Below, piece after piece: positions 20,545-30,361 of a stretch of DNA of 34,582 nucleotides. Both the position numbers and the translations under genes were made by a program. Position 1 is the first letter of the stretch. Every line of letters begins with the position of its first letter. This DNA is from a virus. Below the pieces are notes generated by a model. The model worked only from the letters and a program-made list of their open reading frames with translations. It had not been told where the DNA came from and did no database searches. The stretch covers positions 1 to 34,582 of IMG/VR virus record IMGVR_UViG_3300024352_000065, one strand, 5' to 3'.

Positions 20545-21827
20545 CGGCCCTTTCTTCGCAAATATTCGTCAAAAGTAAAATCGGCCTCATAAGGTGCATA
20601 ACCAGTGGTTTCATAGGATTGATTTGCACCTAGTCCACTCGGGACATTCAGACTATAAGGAGCCTGACCGGGGACGGTTGGTGTCCCATAGCTTGGCATG
20701 ACCGACGATTGCTGTGCGCCTTTGTAACTAGGAGCACCATACATGAATCCGCCCATCAATCCTTCACCAATACCCTGTACAGCTTGATTACGATCACGAG
20801 TCGCTTGATTCATGTAATCAATCATATTTTGCTGAACACCTGCACGAGCGCCAGTGTGTTGCATTTGATTAGCGTAATTTTGCTGCATCAACTGTTCTTT
20901 ACGCGCCTGAATAGCTAACTTGTCGGCACGCGCCTTGTTTTCCATGTTGTATCTCTGCGCCATCAAATCATTGTAGCGGTTGAGATTATCGACAGTAAAC
21001 TTGTTGCGCTGCGCGACGTTTGCATCGGCTATGCGTTGCTCTCGATCAAGGTTATACACTTGCGCCTGATTTGCCATGTTGGCTCGCTGATTTAGGTAGT
21101 TTTGATAATTAGCGCTAGTGCGTTGGTTAAAATCATTGATGATTCCCGTATTGCGAGCCGCTTCGCCCATTTCGCTTGATCTAATGTCACCTCCCAGCGC
21201 TGCACTTCGATCAAGAGCCATCAACTGATTTCGGTAAGCCTCCGCCGCCGCCGCTTGGCTTGCCAGCGCTCCGCGAGTCATTGCATCGGACTGCCCTTGC
21301 AGCTGTGCAGCAAGTTGAACACCGCTATCTAAAGCGCCGCGCCGTTGTGCGTCCTGCAAAATGGATGCGTTCCTACCTTGAGCCTCAATCCTCGCCCGGT
21401 CACTGGCTTCCTGCATCTTTTGTTGGAAGAGCGGATCTGTTCGGCCAGCTGCAACGTCCCTATAACGACGTAGGGCCTCTAGTTGCGCACCTCGGCCCTC
21501 TTGAGCTGCCGCCGAAGCTTCTACTACCTGGGGGGCTACCTCTTTCACAAACGAAGCCACCTCGGGCACAAACTGCCCTACCGAGGCGAAAGATTCAGGA
21601 GTAATCCGCGAATAGTCGAAAGCAGCTGGAGGAATCGTCTTGACTAGCTCTGGGTCATCATAAATCGAAATATCATATTGTGGGGGCACAATCTCATTGA
21701 ACATCCGTTCAATGTCTTGGAGGCGTTTTTTTGAGGCCCCACGCTCCCTTTCTGAGTTGTACAGCTGAATTAAACCAGAGGCCGCCCCAATAGCTGCCAT
21801 ACCTATGCCAATAGCTAATGGCCCCAT
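20541..21827 (-). CDS. Probable internal virion (DNA-ejection) protein, 428 residues
   Basis: The N-terminus is a hydrophobic Gly/Ala helix (MGPLAIGIGMAAIGAASGLI), a membrane-active element common at the start of ejection proteins. The rest is a long Ala/Gln/Asn-rich helical region (RNQLMALDRSAALGG, NYQNYLNQRANMANQAQ) ending in a Gly/Tyr/Pro-rich tail. This composition matches internal virion proteins of podoviruses (gp7/gp20-type by role, not by proven homology). The ATG follows the stop of the previous gene directly (TAAATG), and the end overlaps the next gene as ATGA. Confidence 0.7.
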   Translation of the reverse strand: MGPLAIGIGMAAIGAASGLIQLYNSERERGASKKRLQDIERMFNEIVPPQYDISIYDDPELVKTIPPAAFDYSRITPESFASVGQFVPEVASFVKEVAPQVVEASAAAQEGRGAQLEALRRYRDVAAGRTDPLFQQKMQEASDRARIEAQGRNASILQDAQRRGALDSGVQLAAQLQGQSDAMTRGALASQAAAAEAYRNQLMALDRSAALGGDIRSSEMGEAARNTGIINDFNQRTSANYQNYLNQRANMANQAQVYNLDREQRIADANVAQRNKFTVDNLNRYNDLMAQRYNMENKARADKLAIQARKEQLMQQNYANQMQHTGARAGVQQNMIDYMNQATRDRNQAVQGIGEGLMGGFMYGAPSYKGAQQSSVMPSYGTPTVPGQAPYSLNVPSGLGANQSYETTGYAPYEADFTFDEYLRRKGR

Positions 21828-23486
21828 TTAACGGCCTCCTTTTTTATAGTTTGCTTTAACCATACCGCCACAATTGTACTGATCTTGGACTTTGCCCCCA
21901 CAAGCGTACTTGTTTTTGAGTAATTCGCGGGTTTTTGAGAAGGGCATGTTGTCGATGAATTTCTTGGCGCTTTCCTTATCCATAGCCGAACTTCGCGGAA
22001 TCACGATCTCGCCAGGACTGAGTTTCGCACTTACAACGTCATTTGCTGGGTTATCGCCATCCTCTGGGGCGTAACCCGGCACCACACCGCCATCGCTAAG
22101 CCCGATAGCTAATTGCCCAGGCATCAAAGCAGGACTCCAATTGGAATCAACATATTGCTCGTTTGGATTTGCTTGTGGCAAGGCAGCATATGGCTGCTCT
22201 CCAAGGTCAATAGCCAGTTGCCCCGGTTGAGCGATAACTTGTTTTTGTTGTGGCAAAGGACGAGGTGGGGGCGGGAGTTTTGCACCTCCTGCGTCGTATG
22301 CTCCTGTATTGGCAAAAGGAGATTTACGAGCCCGCTCGTTCTCGGCTATCGCACGATTCGTCAAATCATTGCGGAACGCTAAACGATCAAAACCCAAAGC
22401 CTCTCGTCCAGGACCTTGTTTTCCTGCCAGTCTACCAGCTGTAGCAATATTTCCCCCACGGCCCAGGGCTGCCATAATCCGGTTAAAGTTACCGGCTTGT
22501 TCTTTACTAATGAAATCCTCGGCCCGTGTACTCTCCGCCGTCGCAGGTTTGAAATATTGCGCGAACTCGGACTCTCGCCCAGTGGGATTGAAAAAGTAGC
22601 CCCGCAAGTCTTGGGGAGCGTTTGTTGATAGATCGCGCATCTCCTCGGCTATGACTTGATTACGCAACGGGTCCAAGTTGCCAAATCCCACGTCGTATGC
22701 CGATTCTGCCTGTTTTGCCGCATCCTGAATCGCTTGAGCTTCGGTGTCCAGCGTTCCAGTGATGCCAGTTTTGTACTTATTGAAAGCTTCTAACTGGGCT
22801 TTTCTTGCTTCCGATCCAGCATTTGCCTCAATATCGCCTTTGGTCTTGAGGAGGTCGGCGTAATCTTTGAGAGTCGCTTCCCTATTGATGTTGAATTGCG
22901 GATCGGCGTTGAGAATGGAAAAATCAACCGCCTGCTCTCCGCTTCGCGCCTCGGGATCATTCGGGTCTCTCAAATATGACCGTATACCTGCATCCGTCTG
23001 CATTGCCCTCACAGGAGCAAACTCGGTTTGGGCTTGGCTTGCAAAAGCATTTAGCTGTTGAGGTGTGCCTTGTTGAAAAGTCTTCATCCAATCCGGTTGA
23101 TCGGTCTTATCTGTCCCTCTGGCCCAATTTTGAACGGCTTGCGTTTGTTGCGCTCCGTACTGGTAGGGGGCCACTGCATTTTGCATGTATTGGTCTTTTT
23201 CAGACTGTACCCTCTGTTTGCTCCCCTGCAACGCTTGTCTGGTTTGCTGGAATTGAAACGGATTGCCAGACTTGCCGAGATTGCGTTCTAGGACTTGGGA
23301 ACGGCCAACATTGGCGGCCCTGGCTGCATCTCGAGGACGTTCACTAGATCCGCTTGCCGTCGCTTGGACTGGTTCAGCGCCAATATCGCCCGTCGTATTG
23401 CTTAAGACTGTCGTATCTTGCTTGTCTTCATCCGGTTTTTGTGCCTGATACGAGCTTTGCTTTTGATCTTCATACGCGTAAGCCAT
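21828..23486 (-). CDS. Virion protein with C-terminal Cys-Gly repeat
   Basis: The 552-residue protein is Gln/Ala-rich and helical for most of its length (FASQAQTEFAPVRAMQTDAG, KAQLEAFNKYKTGIT). The C-terminal part has SDGGVVPGYAPEDGDNPAND followed by VVSAKLSPGEIVIPRSS, a motif I know from uncharacterised phage virion and injection proteins. It ends in three short units: YACGGKV, YNCGGMV and YKKGGR. The Cys pair may bind metal or form disulphides. It is encoded directly after the portal. It probably belongs to the ejection set; the role is unproven. Confidence 0.6.
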   Translation of the reverse strand: MAYAYEDQKQSSYQAQKPDEDKQDTTVLSNTTGDIGAEPVQATASGSSERPRDAARAANVGRSQVLERNLGKSGNPFQFQQTRQALQGSKQRVQSEKDQYMQNAVAPYQYGAQQTQAVQNWARGTDKTDQPDWMKTFQQGTPQQLNAFASQAQTEFAPVRAMQTDAGIRSYLRDPNDPEARSGEQAVDFSILNADPQFNINREATLKDYADLLKTKGDIEANAGSEARKAQLEAFNKYKTGITGTLDTEAQAIQDAAKQAESAYDVGFGNLDPLRNQVIAEEMRDLSTNAPQDLRGYFFNPTGRESEFAQYFKPATAESTRAEDFISKEQAGNFNRIMAALGRGGNIATAGRLAGKQGPGREALGFDRLAFRNDLTNRAIAENERARKSPFANTGAYDAGGAKLPPPPRPLPQQKQVIAQPGQLAIDLGEQPYAALPQANPNEQYVDSNWSPALMPGQLAIGLSDGGVVPGYAPEDGDNPANDVVSAKLSPGEIVIPRSSAMDKESAKKFIDNMPFSKTRELLKNKYACGGKVQDQYNCGGMVKANYKKGGR

Positions 23487-23488
23487 TC

Positions 23489-25507
23489 CTAGCGCCTCCC
23501 TAGCATATCTTCAGCGGGTTTTGCATTTTCTGGACTTGGCATAGATACCGGATTATTTTCGCCAGTTCCTCCCTCTGGCGTTGGCCCATTATCGCCAGAA
23601 GGTGGTGCGCCCTCTATGCCAGGAGGTGGCGCACCTTCCATACCGGGAGGAGGTGGCATATTACCGCCAGGAGGGGGCAACGGAGGCATTTGGCCAGTCT
23701 GCACCATGGCCATAAGTACCGGATCGGTATTTTTGGCCAGCTCCAAATGCTGCAAGATGTGATCAAGAATCAGCTGGACACGAGCCCCATCGGCCCGGAC
23801 TATCGGGTCATTGAGCAACGTGCTGTGCATCATGATATGCCGAGGATGATTGTCGGTACTAAGGACAATCGTCTCCTTGCCGTCCATCATTGCATCATTC
23901 TCAGACTGTACAAGATCCGACTGGCTAGCCTGTGGCTGGAATAGCTTGGTCAAAGGCTCGCCGTCCAAAATGGACACGTACTCTTGAATATTGGTCACTA
24001 ACCCACGGTCGATCGCTTTATCAGCGATTTCGACACGTCCAGCCATGGTCTGCATCAGGGGATTGATATTCTGAATCTTGACGCCGACGATTGGATCGAG
24101 GTCCTGAGCGTTAAACTTGCGACTGAATGACTGATAATTTTTACCAGTCATTCTAACAAGTCGCTCGGTAGTCGCAAACACTCGATATGCGGTAATAGCA
24201 TGATACATCGTTCGCTCAAGGCAGTTAATCATGCTTTTGCTGTAACTCGTCAAAAACTCCAAGGCGTTGGTTGTCAAAGTCGCAATAGCCACGCCTGAGC
24301 TACTTTGAGGGACTTCGCCCCTAACCGCTGCGTTGATGTTTGAGATTTGTTGCATGTTGCTTAGCAGAGCTTCGGCAAACTTCAAACTATTGGGGCTATC
24401 TTGTAGGAGATTGAGAGGCTCAGGCTTGCCACCACCAGGGATATCCTGTGGAGTGTAAAAGATGTAGTTCATCCCGCCCAAGGCTTCGACGTTGATATCT
24501 GCGCCCCTCGCAGCTGTCACATTTTGCACACCTAGAGCGCTATGATTTGTGGCAACCGAAGAAAACTCATGATCGTACATCTCTTGCGCTGGCAAAAGGT
24601 TTGAGAGCATGGGATAGCCAAAATTCAGACCTTTGATGGGTTCAGGCTTGTACTGTTCAATCGGTATGCAGCCATATTTGTTCACGTCATCATAAAGGAC
24701 ACAATTCTTGTCCCCATAAATCATCATCCGGCCACGGGGCAGGCTTGGCGTCGGTTTATGATACATTTCATAAATGTACACCGTATCGGTATCGTCGAAA
24801 CCCATATAAGAACGAGACCTAAGCTCAGTCGCAACCGAAGGAAGCTTAATGATCTGTTCTTTTAACTCTGGATGCTGTGCAATAAGTGTCCATCGATTCC
24901 GTCGAACTCTGACTTGCACCCAATCTAAATCCTCCCAGCGAGGAATCTGAAAGTTGTAAAGCATATCCATCATTTGAGGGACGCTGATTTCAATGTCACC
25001 CTCATAGATCACTCGCTCATTCTCGTCCACGGCCACCGCTTGACCCATATCGGTTCGCCATGTCGTTTTGATAAAGCCTGTACCTGTGACTAGTCCGTCT
25101 TCGACAAGGCTATCGGTCAAAAGATCCAATTTCGTCTTTTCAACCGTTTCCTCACAGATTGCATTGCAAAGCCGGACGTTTTCTGTAACCTCCGCGCCAT
25201 CCGTTTTAGCAATCCCGTGGAAAGCTAATTTTTGCTTCGTCACAAGCGTCACTAGCTGGCGTATCAGTGACCTAGCTTGAGGCACGCTCATCTTGACTAG
25301 TTCGCCCTGGTCCCCGACGAATTGGAGAGCCGTAAACCAAGATTGAGCGTCGAGAATAGTCGAATAGTATGCATACGTGTTGCGCTGCCACATTTGCCAG
25401 ATCGGATTGAATGACGCGCCGTAAAAACGCTGATTCATCCCGATAAGTTTTGCAGCCAATTCCTCGGCTTCCCAAGTCATGAAATATTCGCGGGAATTCA
25501 AACTCAT
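23489..25507 (-). CDS. Portal protein
   Basis: The protein has 672 residues, a normal length for large podovirus portals. Portal-like features: an N-terminal helical part with FNPIWQMWQRNTYAYYSTIL, the wing region with WRTDMGQAVAVDENERVIYE and VRVRRNRW, YKPEPIKGLNFGYPMLSNLL before the stem helices, and the crown with MTGKNYQSFSRKF. The last 60 residues are Pro/Gly-rich (repeated PPPG and GAPP units) and probably disordered. It forms the 12-subunit ring at one vertex through which DNA passes. It is encoded downstream of the tail genes rather than beside large terminase. ATGA coupling at 25504-25507. Confidence 0.88.
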   Translation of the reverse strand: MSLNSREYFMTWEAEELAAKLIGMNQRFYGASFNPIWQMWQRNTYAYYSTILDAQSWFTALQFVGDQGELVKMSVPQARSLIRQLVTLVTKQKLAFHGIAKTDGAEVTENVRLCNAICEETVEKTKLDLLTDSLVEDGLVTGTGFIKTTWRTDMGQAVAVDENERVIYEGDIEISVPQMMDMLYNFQIPRWEDLDWVQVRVRRNRWTLIAQHPELKEQIIKLPSVATELRSRSYMGFDDTDTVYIYEMYHKPTPSLPRGRMMIYGDKNCVLYDDVNKYGCIPIEQYKPEPIKGLNFGYPMLSNLLPAQEMYDHEFSSVATNHSALGVQNVTAARGADINVEALGGMNYIFYTPQDIPGGGKPEPLNLLQDSPNSLKFAEALLSNMQQISNINAAVRGEVPQSSSGVAIATLTTNALEFLTSYSKSMINCLERTMYHAITAYRVFATTERLVRMTGKNYQSFSRKFNAQDLDPIVGVKIQNINPLMQTMAGRVEIADKAIDRGLVTNIQEYVSILDGEPLTKLFQPQASQSDLVQSENDAMMDGKETIVLSTDNHPRHIMMHSTLLNDPIVRADGARVQLILDHILQHLELAKNTDPVLMAMVQTGQMPPLPPPGGNMPPPPGMEGAPPPGIEGAPPSGDNGPTPEGGTGENNPVSMPSPENAKPAEDMLGRR

Positions 25508-28500
25508 TTCGATACTCTCTCTCTGTAGGCTCGGATCGCCCAGCTAATCGTTTGAATGTCTAACGATTCAGCCGCTTCTTGGTGATTCATTACCGCTTGG
25601 ATGAATGTATTTCTCTGCTGAAATAATGGCACGTAAATACGAACAACTGGCGCTGGTTCCGTGACTACTTTTGCATCCAAAAGATCGGCTTGACCCCAAC
25701 CGATCAGACCCCATGGAGCAAAACCCCAACCAGCTGTAGGCCCAGTCACTTTAGTTTCTGTCCATTCCGCTTCTTGTGATCCGCCCAATGACTGGCCCTG
25801 GAATGTCAGTTTGATTCGGCTAATGTTGTTGCTTCGAGTATGTAATTGGATCTGAGCAAATTGTTTGCCCAGACCCACAGTACCACCATGAAACGGAGCC
25901 ATCACGACCGTGCTTGGAATATTAACATACAATTGGGTTGCCAGAAGAGGCGACAAATTTGGTACTTTTGCAAACGTGACTAAAAACTGATCATTACCGA
26001 TATTTTCAACCGATCTTATGCGATTAATCACGTCACTATAAACAATCACATCGCCAATTTCTGGATTATGTCCAGCAATCTGTATCAAGGCTTGTTTTGA
26101 GTCATAATTAACAGTCAAAATTACACACAGATAATTCTGCCCAGTGAACTCTAGACGATTACCGTATTTTCGTTCCTTCAAAACTTTATTGTTGGATACA
26201 AGAAAGAGCTTATTGCTAGGCCCAACAACGCCAGCTGTAAATAGGTAGTCGCTCGACGTCCAAGTGTCGTTCAAACTATTGTAAATATACGTTATTGATT
26301 TCGTACTTGAGTTGTAACCAAGCGTGGAAATTCGATAGGTCCGGTCGGATTCATACGATACGGCAGAAGTCTGCGAATCTAAGTTCGCTTGGCCAAGGAT
26401 AGGCTCAATAAAGTTCTCAATCCTACGGCTAAGAATCTCGACGCTAGAATCAGTCGCCGAACAAATACCCTGAGTACCAAGGAAATAGACCTTGTTATTG
26501 AGGAGAGCACCGCTATTTTCGGCCAACACAATGACGGTTGTATCAAGAGGCGTGACACTAAAATTAGCAATATTGTTGCCAGTAATTTTGAATATTCCAT
26601 CTTCTTTCAGCAAAATCACGCTATCACGTAGCGCAAAAATCCTTTTGATCGCCTTATTTTTAGACCCGACTAGCAAATAGTTTACCACCGGGACCGCTTC
26701 TGGCTCACTGACTTTGCTAATAAATACGGCGTTTTTTTGGATGTTGTTTTTGCTGAATACCTGATTACCGCTCGCAAATGACGTAGGCAAAACTAGGCTG
26801 AAAGCATTGCATATACCCGTCGAGCTTCCTCGCAAGTATATGGTGCCGGTGAAATCTTCCGCGCTTATGCGAATTTTTCCAGGAGTATCATCGATTGCTG
26901 ATACATAATTGCCGTATACTAGAGAAGGCAAATCCCTATTTATGGCTTTAATTAACCCTTGGGCGGTACGTCTTAACTGCGCCCCAACGCTAGAGCTTGT
27001 CTTATCGTACTGGAAAATAGGATAGGTGCCATTCGTTACACCCTGAAAGTAAACGTAAACCTCACCATTATAAGGAATACCAGCGCCAAATTGTGAAAGC
27101 TCAAAGCTATCAGCCAAGCTATTTGTGACTGTGTAGGTATCAACGGCAAGCGTTCCACCGCTTATGAAATTAATAAAAACCGTGTCACCGTTGAGGAAAC
27201 CATGACCCGTGTAGTTTATGCGCAAGTAACCGCTAGCATTGGTGACAGTTTGAGACTGGACACTCTGATTTCCGACACCGCCTCTAGCAACATATCGCCG
27301 AGTCGTCGCATCTACCTTTATCTCGATGTAGTCATTGTCGGAGATTCCACCGGTATCAATTACGTCTATGTTCAAAACATGGCGAGCAACGCAATTAGCG
27401 TAGAACACGTAGTTTTGAAACAATGTGACGTCAGTACAATAAGGAGGGCGCAAATTCGCTTGAAGCTCGCCCTCTCTAGAGTTGGGATTAGTATAGAGTT
27501 CCGTCGAGTTGGTGAGGAGAACACTATCGGTTGTGTCTTGATAGGAGAAAACGCTTTTGGAGATACTCAAATTATCAAGCGTGATTTGTTCAATTAATTT
27601 GAAATCAGCACTAGGACTAGCTGTTTCGCTATTACTTGCAGTTGTACGGTAAATTTGAATGAAATAATTTTGCGATACTGAAGTGATATCGTCCGGTATT
27701 GACGCCTCAATTAATGCCGTTCGAGATGTTTTCCAAGTCAACGTGCTGCTATCTGAATTTCCGTTGCTGGCGATATTAAATGTATTTGCGGTTACTCCAC
27801 TAACAATATACGACCCAGCAGCTACTGGCTGATTTCCAGCTGAACTAACAACGGTAATTTGCATACCATTGACTAAGTTATGACCTGCACTAGTGACAGT
27901 CACAACGTTGCTAGTTCTCGACCAAGTAATTAGGCTTCCGTTGCTCTGCCTAGTCTGAATGGCATTAGTCAGAGGCACAATGTCAGATGGGGCTCCTAGA
28001 ATTAAATTCCCGTTCACATCCTCGCGCCCAAAACAGACACGATATGCAATCTGACTGTCTCCAGGGATAGGGCCATTGAGAGGAAGAAAAGAACCACGGC
28101 AATCTAGGCCGCCAGCTGTACCGGCTTGAAAGACTGTACCGTTATAGGAATCTGTCTTTAATATGCCAGTGTCGCTTGTGAAGTACAAATTCCCGTTCTG
28201 CTCAATTGAACGAGACACAAGGGGAGATGTAATGCTAACAGGATGCCCTGATAACGGTGTAGCCGTTCCGATGGTATTAGGCTCACTACCAATATCAGAA
28301 AAATAGACAATCTTGTCATTGAAGACGCCCATTAAGCGCGATTGGTAGGTAAATAGGCTATTTAACGTGCTGGCACCGCTCGGATAGTATGAATAAAATC
28401 CGCGAATCTTCTGCAAAATGTTGTCATCATTGATTACAACATTTGTGGCTTGCTCCATCGCTCCATCTGGGAGTGAAAAAGTATTAGGCTGCGCAAATAA

Positions 28501-28539
28501 GCCGCGAAACGCTTTGATTTCAGGGTATGAGTAGGTCAA
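25504..28539 (-). CDS. Large tail protein (nozzle or tail-hub type)
   Basis: The 1011-residue protein opens with FSLPDGAMEQATNVVINDDN and LQKIRGFYSYY, a beginning typical of stopper, tail-tubular-B and P22 gp10-like proteins, where a propeller-like N-terminal part follows. The rest is beta-rich throughout, with many 'GxYxV' and 'ITVVSSAGN' type strands. It lies directly between adaptor and portal genes and is coupled by ATGA on both sides. It would form the tail tube or nozzle below the portal and adaptor rings. No enzymatic motif is seen. The length is on the large side for this role. Confidence 0.7.
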   Translation of the reverse strand: MTYSYPEIKAFRGLFAQPNTFSLPDGAMEQATNVVINDDNILQKIRGFYSYYPSGASTLNSLFTYQSRLMGVFNDKIVYFSDIGSEPNTIGTATPLSGHPVSITSPLVSRSIEQNGNLYFTSDTGILKTDSYNGTVFQAGTAGGLDCRGSFLPLNGPIPGDSQIAYRVCFGREDVNGNLILGAPSDIVPLTNAIQTRQSNGSLITWSRTSNVVTVTSAGHNLVNGMQITVVSSAGNQPVAAGSYIVSGVTANTFNIASNGNSDSSTLTWKTSRTALIEASIPDDITSVSQNYFIQIYRTTASNSETASPSADFKLIEQITLDNLSISKSVFSYQDTTDSVLLTNSTELYTNPNSREGELQANLRPPYCTDVTLFQNYVFYANCVARHVLNIDVIDTGGISDNDYIEIKVDATTRRYVARGGVGNQSVQSQTVTNASGYLRINYTGHGFLNGDTVFINFISGGTLAVDTYTVTNSLADSFELSQFGAGIPYNGEVYVYFQGVTNGTYPIFQYDKTSSSVGAQLRRTAQGLIKAINRDLPSLVYGNYVSAIDDTPGKIRISAEDFTGTIYLRGSSTGICNAFSLVLPTSFASGNQVFSKNNIQKNAVFISKVSEPEAVPVVNYLLVGSKNKAIKRIFALRDSVILLKEDGIFKITGNNIANFSVTPLDTTVIVLAENSGALLNNKVYFLGTQGICSATDSSVEILSRRIENFIEPILGQANLDSQTSAVSYESDRTYRISTLGYNSSTKSITYIYNSLNDTWTSSDYLFTAGVVGPSNKLFLVSNNKVLKERKYGNRLEFTGQNYLCVILTVNYDSKQALIQIAGHNPEIGDVIVYSDVINRIRSVENIGNDQFLVTFAKVPNLSPLLATQLYVNIPSTVVMAPFHGGTVGLGKQFAQIQLHTRSNNISRIKLTFQGQSLGGSQEAEWTETKVTGPTAGWGFAPWGLIGWGQADLLDAKVVTEPAPVVRIYVPLFQQRNTFIQAVMNHQEAAESLDIQTISWAIRAYRERVSK

Positions 28540-29474
28540 AAGTAATACCCTCCGCGAACGCGCCAGTAATTATACCCTCGCCCTCGCAGTAATCCGTTGC
28601 GGTTGATAATTTTAGTCTGCTCGCCCTCGATTCTTGGCTGAATGATCTTGAGCAAGTTTTTTTCTTGCGCTACGGCGTCTTTTTGCAGCGCTTGCGAGCC
28701 TTCATAGTCGCCAATAGCGTAAAGCACTCTGTCTGCAACACACGTCTCTAAAAGTTGCTGGGCCTCGTCCGGTAGCTGCATGACCGGCGATTCTTGCGCT
28801 AGAGCGATATAATCACCCACGCTCAAATCGGTGGGAACTGATCCGCTTGCAAATAGTAATTGGGTAGCCCCTGCGCTGCCTATGGCAACGTCATACGCCA
28901 AGGTGCTGCATCCTGCTTTGCCCTGGATGAAATCGACCAAAACACCCGCCTGAAAGGTGGTTGGACGAACGTCAATATTTACGATATCTCCACTGATACT
29001 TGTAACCTTTGCCGCTTTGTCCATGGTGACCATTTTATTTGGCTGCAAATTGAAAAACTGTCGCAGCAAATAAGTGTCAGCGTTTGGCTCAGGGCAAACC
29101 ATGATCGAGTCGCCAGAAAAATAAAACCCAGTAGGCAAGGTTTGTTGAACGAACAAATGCTCGTCTTCTAAGGCGATCAATCGCATATCAATAGTGCGAA
29201 TGTTGTCAAGACTTGCTTTAAGTTTGAGGTCCCTTAAAGCTCTGCCAATAGCTCTATAATGAATCGGGTACTTTCGTTGACCCTGATACATAGGAATATC
29301 GACGTAGGTCACAAAATAGTTCTGATTCGTCGATAAAAATAGAGGGACCATTTTGTCTCTGATCACGTCTGTGGCCAGATCGAGAAAATTTTGATCCGTC
29401 ATAAGGGGCTGATTTGCCGGAATAGTAATCCGACGTTTTAGCCCCTCTAAAAACCTGTCGGATGTTACCGTCAT
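28536..29474 (-). CDS. Head-tail adaptor / tail accessory protein
   Basis: The 312-residue protein starts helical (FLDLATDVIRDKMVPLFLST), then strands around YVDIPMYQGQRKYPIHYRAI and FYFSGDSIMVCPEPNADTYL, and closes with helices (LLETCVADRVLYAIGDYEGS, KDAVAQEKNLLKIIQPRIEG). This helix-strand-helix plan and the position one gene from the 1011-residue tail protein and two from the portal fit the adaptor ring beneath the portal (gp4- or gp11-type by role). The C-terminus is Arg/Tyr/Gly-rich (YNYWRVRGGYYF). Homology is not certain. Confidence 0.7.
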   Translation of the reverse strand: MTVTSDRFLEGLKRRITIPANQPLMTDQNFLDLATDVIRDKMVPLFLSTNQNYFVTYVDIPMYQGQRKYPIHYRAIGRALRDLKLKASLDNIRTIDMRLIALEDEHLFVQQTLPTGFYFSGDSIMVCPEPNADTYLLRQFFNLQPNKMVTMDKAAKVTSISGDIVNIDVRPTTFQAGVLVDFIQGKAGCSTLAYDVAIGSAGATQLLFASGSVPTDLSVGDYIALAQESPVMQLPDEAQQLLETCVADRVLYAIGDYEGSQALQKDAVAQEKNLLKIIQPRIEGEQTKIINRNGLLRGRGYNYWRVRGGYYF

Positions 29475-29854
29475 TTCATTTTACCTTGCAGTTTGGAAGA
29501 TTTCATGGGCATTTCTACGTTGCTTTTACCCGGTTGTCTTTTTTCAACCGCTGCGATAAATACGCCAGTACCATTTCGCGAGGCCGCTGGTTTTGGTTTG
29601 AAATAATCCCTCTTCATCTTCTGCAAATCACTCAATTCTTCCCCGCCTTCATCTTCTGCCAATTCATCTAATGGGCTTTTTTTCTCCAACGCCACGGCTT
29701 CCGAATCTTCGCCCGATACAGCGTCTTTGATTTCATCCATAATTTCGGCTTCGGACGTGCCCTCTGCCAACATGTCATAAATCAAATCCTTTAGCTCAGC
29801 GATCTTGGCAAGCTTTGCATCCATATCACCGCCCATTTCCATGTCCATTGGCAT
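29471..29854 (-). CDS. Met-rich acidic small virion-operon protein
   Basis: The protein has 127 residues. The N-terminus is unusually rich in Met, Asp and Gly (MPMDMEMGGDMDAKLAKIAE). A helical acidic region follows (IYDMLAEGTSEAEIMDEIKD), and then a basic Lys/Pro/Gln tail ending KLQGKMK. It is encoded between the CAP protein and the adaptor and is coupled to the latter by ATGA. It may be an assembly chaperone or minor core protein. No family recognised. Confidence 0.55.
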   Translation of the reverse strand: MPMDMEMGGDMDAKLAKIAELKDLIYDMLAEGTSEAEIMDEIKDAVSGEDSEAVALEKKSPLDELAEDEGGEELSDLQKMKRDYFKPKPAASRNGTGVFIAAVEKRQPGKSNVEMPMKSSKLQGKMK

Positions 29855-29871
29855 AATTCACCCCTATTCTA

Positions 29872-30327
29872 TCACTTTGGTTGAATACGAAAAACCACTA
29901 CCCATTTATCGCCTACGTGCGCCGTACCTATAGCCAGATTATCAGGATTTAGAAGGATTTTCTTGCCCCTAAAATCTCGCATCCATCGGAAAATAGCCGT
30001 CTCAGGAAGCTCGAAACCGCATCCAACTAGCTCCGCCTGGGCCTCGGTGCCACAATCTTTGGCTCTCTCTTCAAAAGTCGATCCATCAGATCCAGTATGA
30101 CCGCATGAACGAGAAATCATCAAATCTTTAGCATGACGATTAGCTGCACAAGTAAGCTCCGTCGTGGAAAGCAACAAAGGCAAGTCGTTTTGCGACCTGA
30201 CTTCATTAATCTCCACTTGCAAATCATCTAATCCAGGATACGGAGTCGGAATTGAATCAGATGGAGGTACTGGCATCAAAATTTGAGCATTGGCAATTGA
30301 TGCTAGAAAAAGTTTTGCCAACATCAT
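29872..30327 (-). CDS. Secreted CAP-domain (SCP/PR1-like) protein with altered site
   Basis: The 151-residue product is read from ATG 30327 (GGAG eight bases ahead). The first 15 residues (MMLAKLFLASIANAQ) are a short signal peptide. CAP elements follow in order: INEVRSQNDLPLLL, ANRHAKDLM, CGHTGSDGSTFEE, AQAELVGCG, and FRWMRDFRGKKILLNPDNLA with IGTAHVG. The first His is present, but where active CAP proteins have 'GHR.NIL' this one has GKKIL, so the second His is lost, and 'GEN' has become AEL. Cysteines at CGHTG, KDCG and VGCG may form disulphides. It sits among tail genes, so it may be virion-linked; this is inference. Confidence 0.8.
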   Translation of the reverse strand: MMLAKLFLASIANAQILMPVPPSDSIPTPYPGLDDLQVEINEVRSQNDLPLLLSTTELTCAANRHAKDLMISRSCGHTGSDGSTFEERAKDCGTEAQAELVGCGFELPETAIFRWMRDFRGKKILLNPDNLAIGTAHVGDKWVVVFRIQPK

Positions 30328-30361
30328 TTTCAAATCTCCGTCAAGTCTTTAAAACAGTTTT

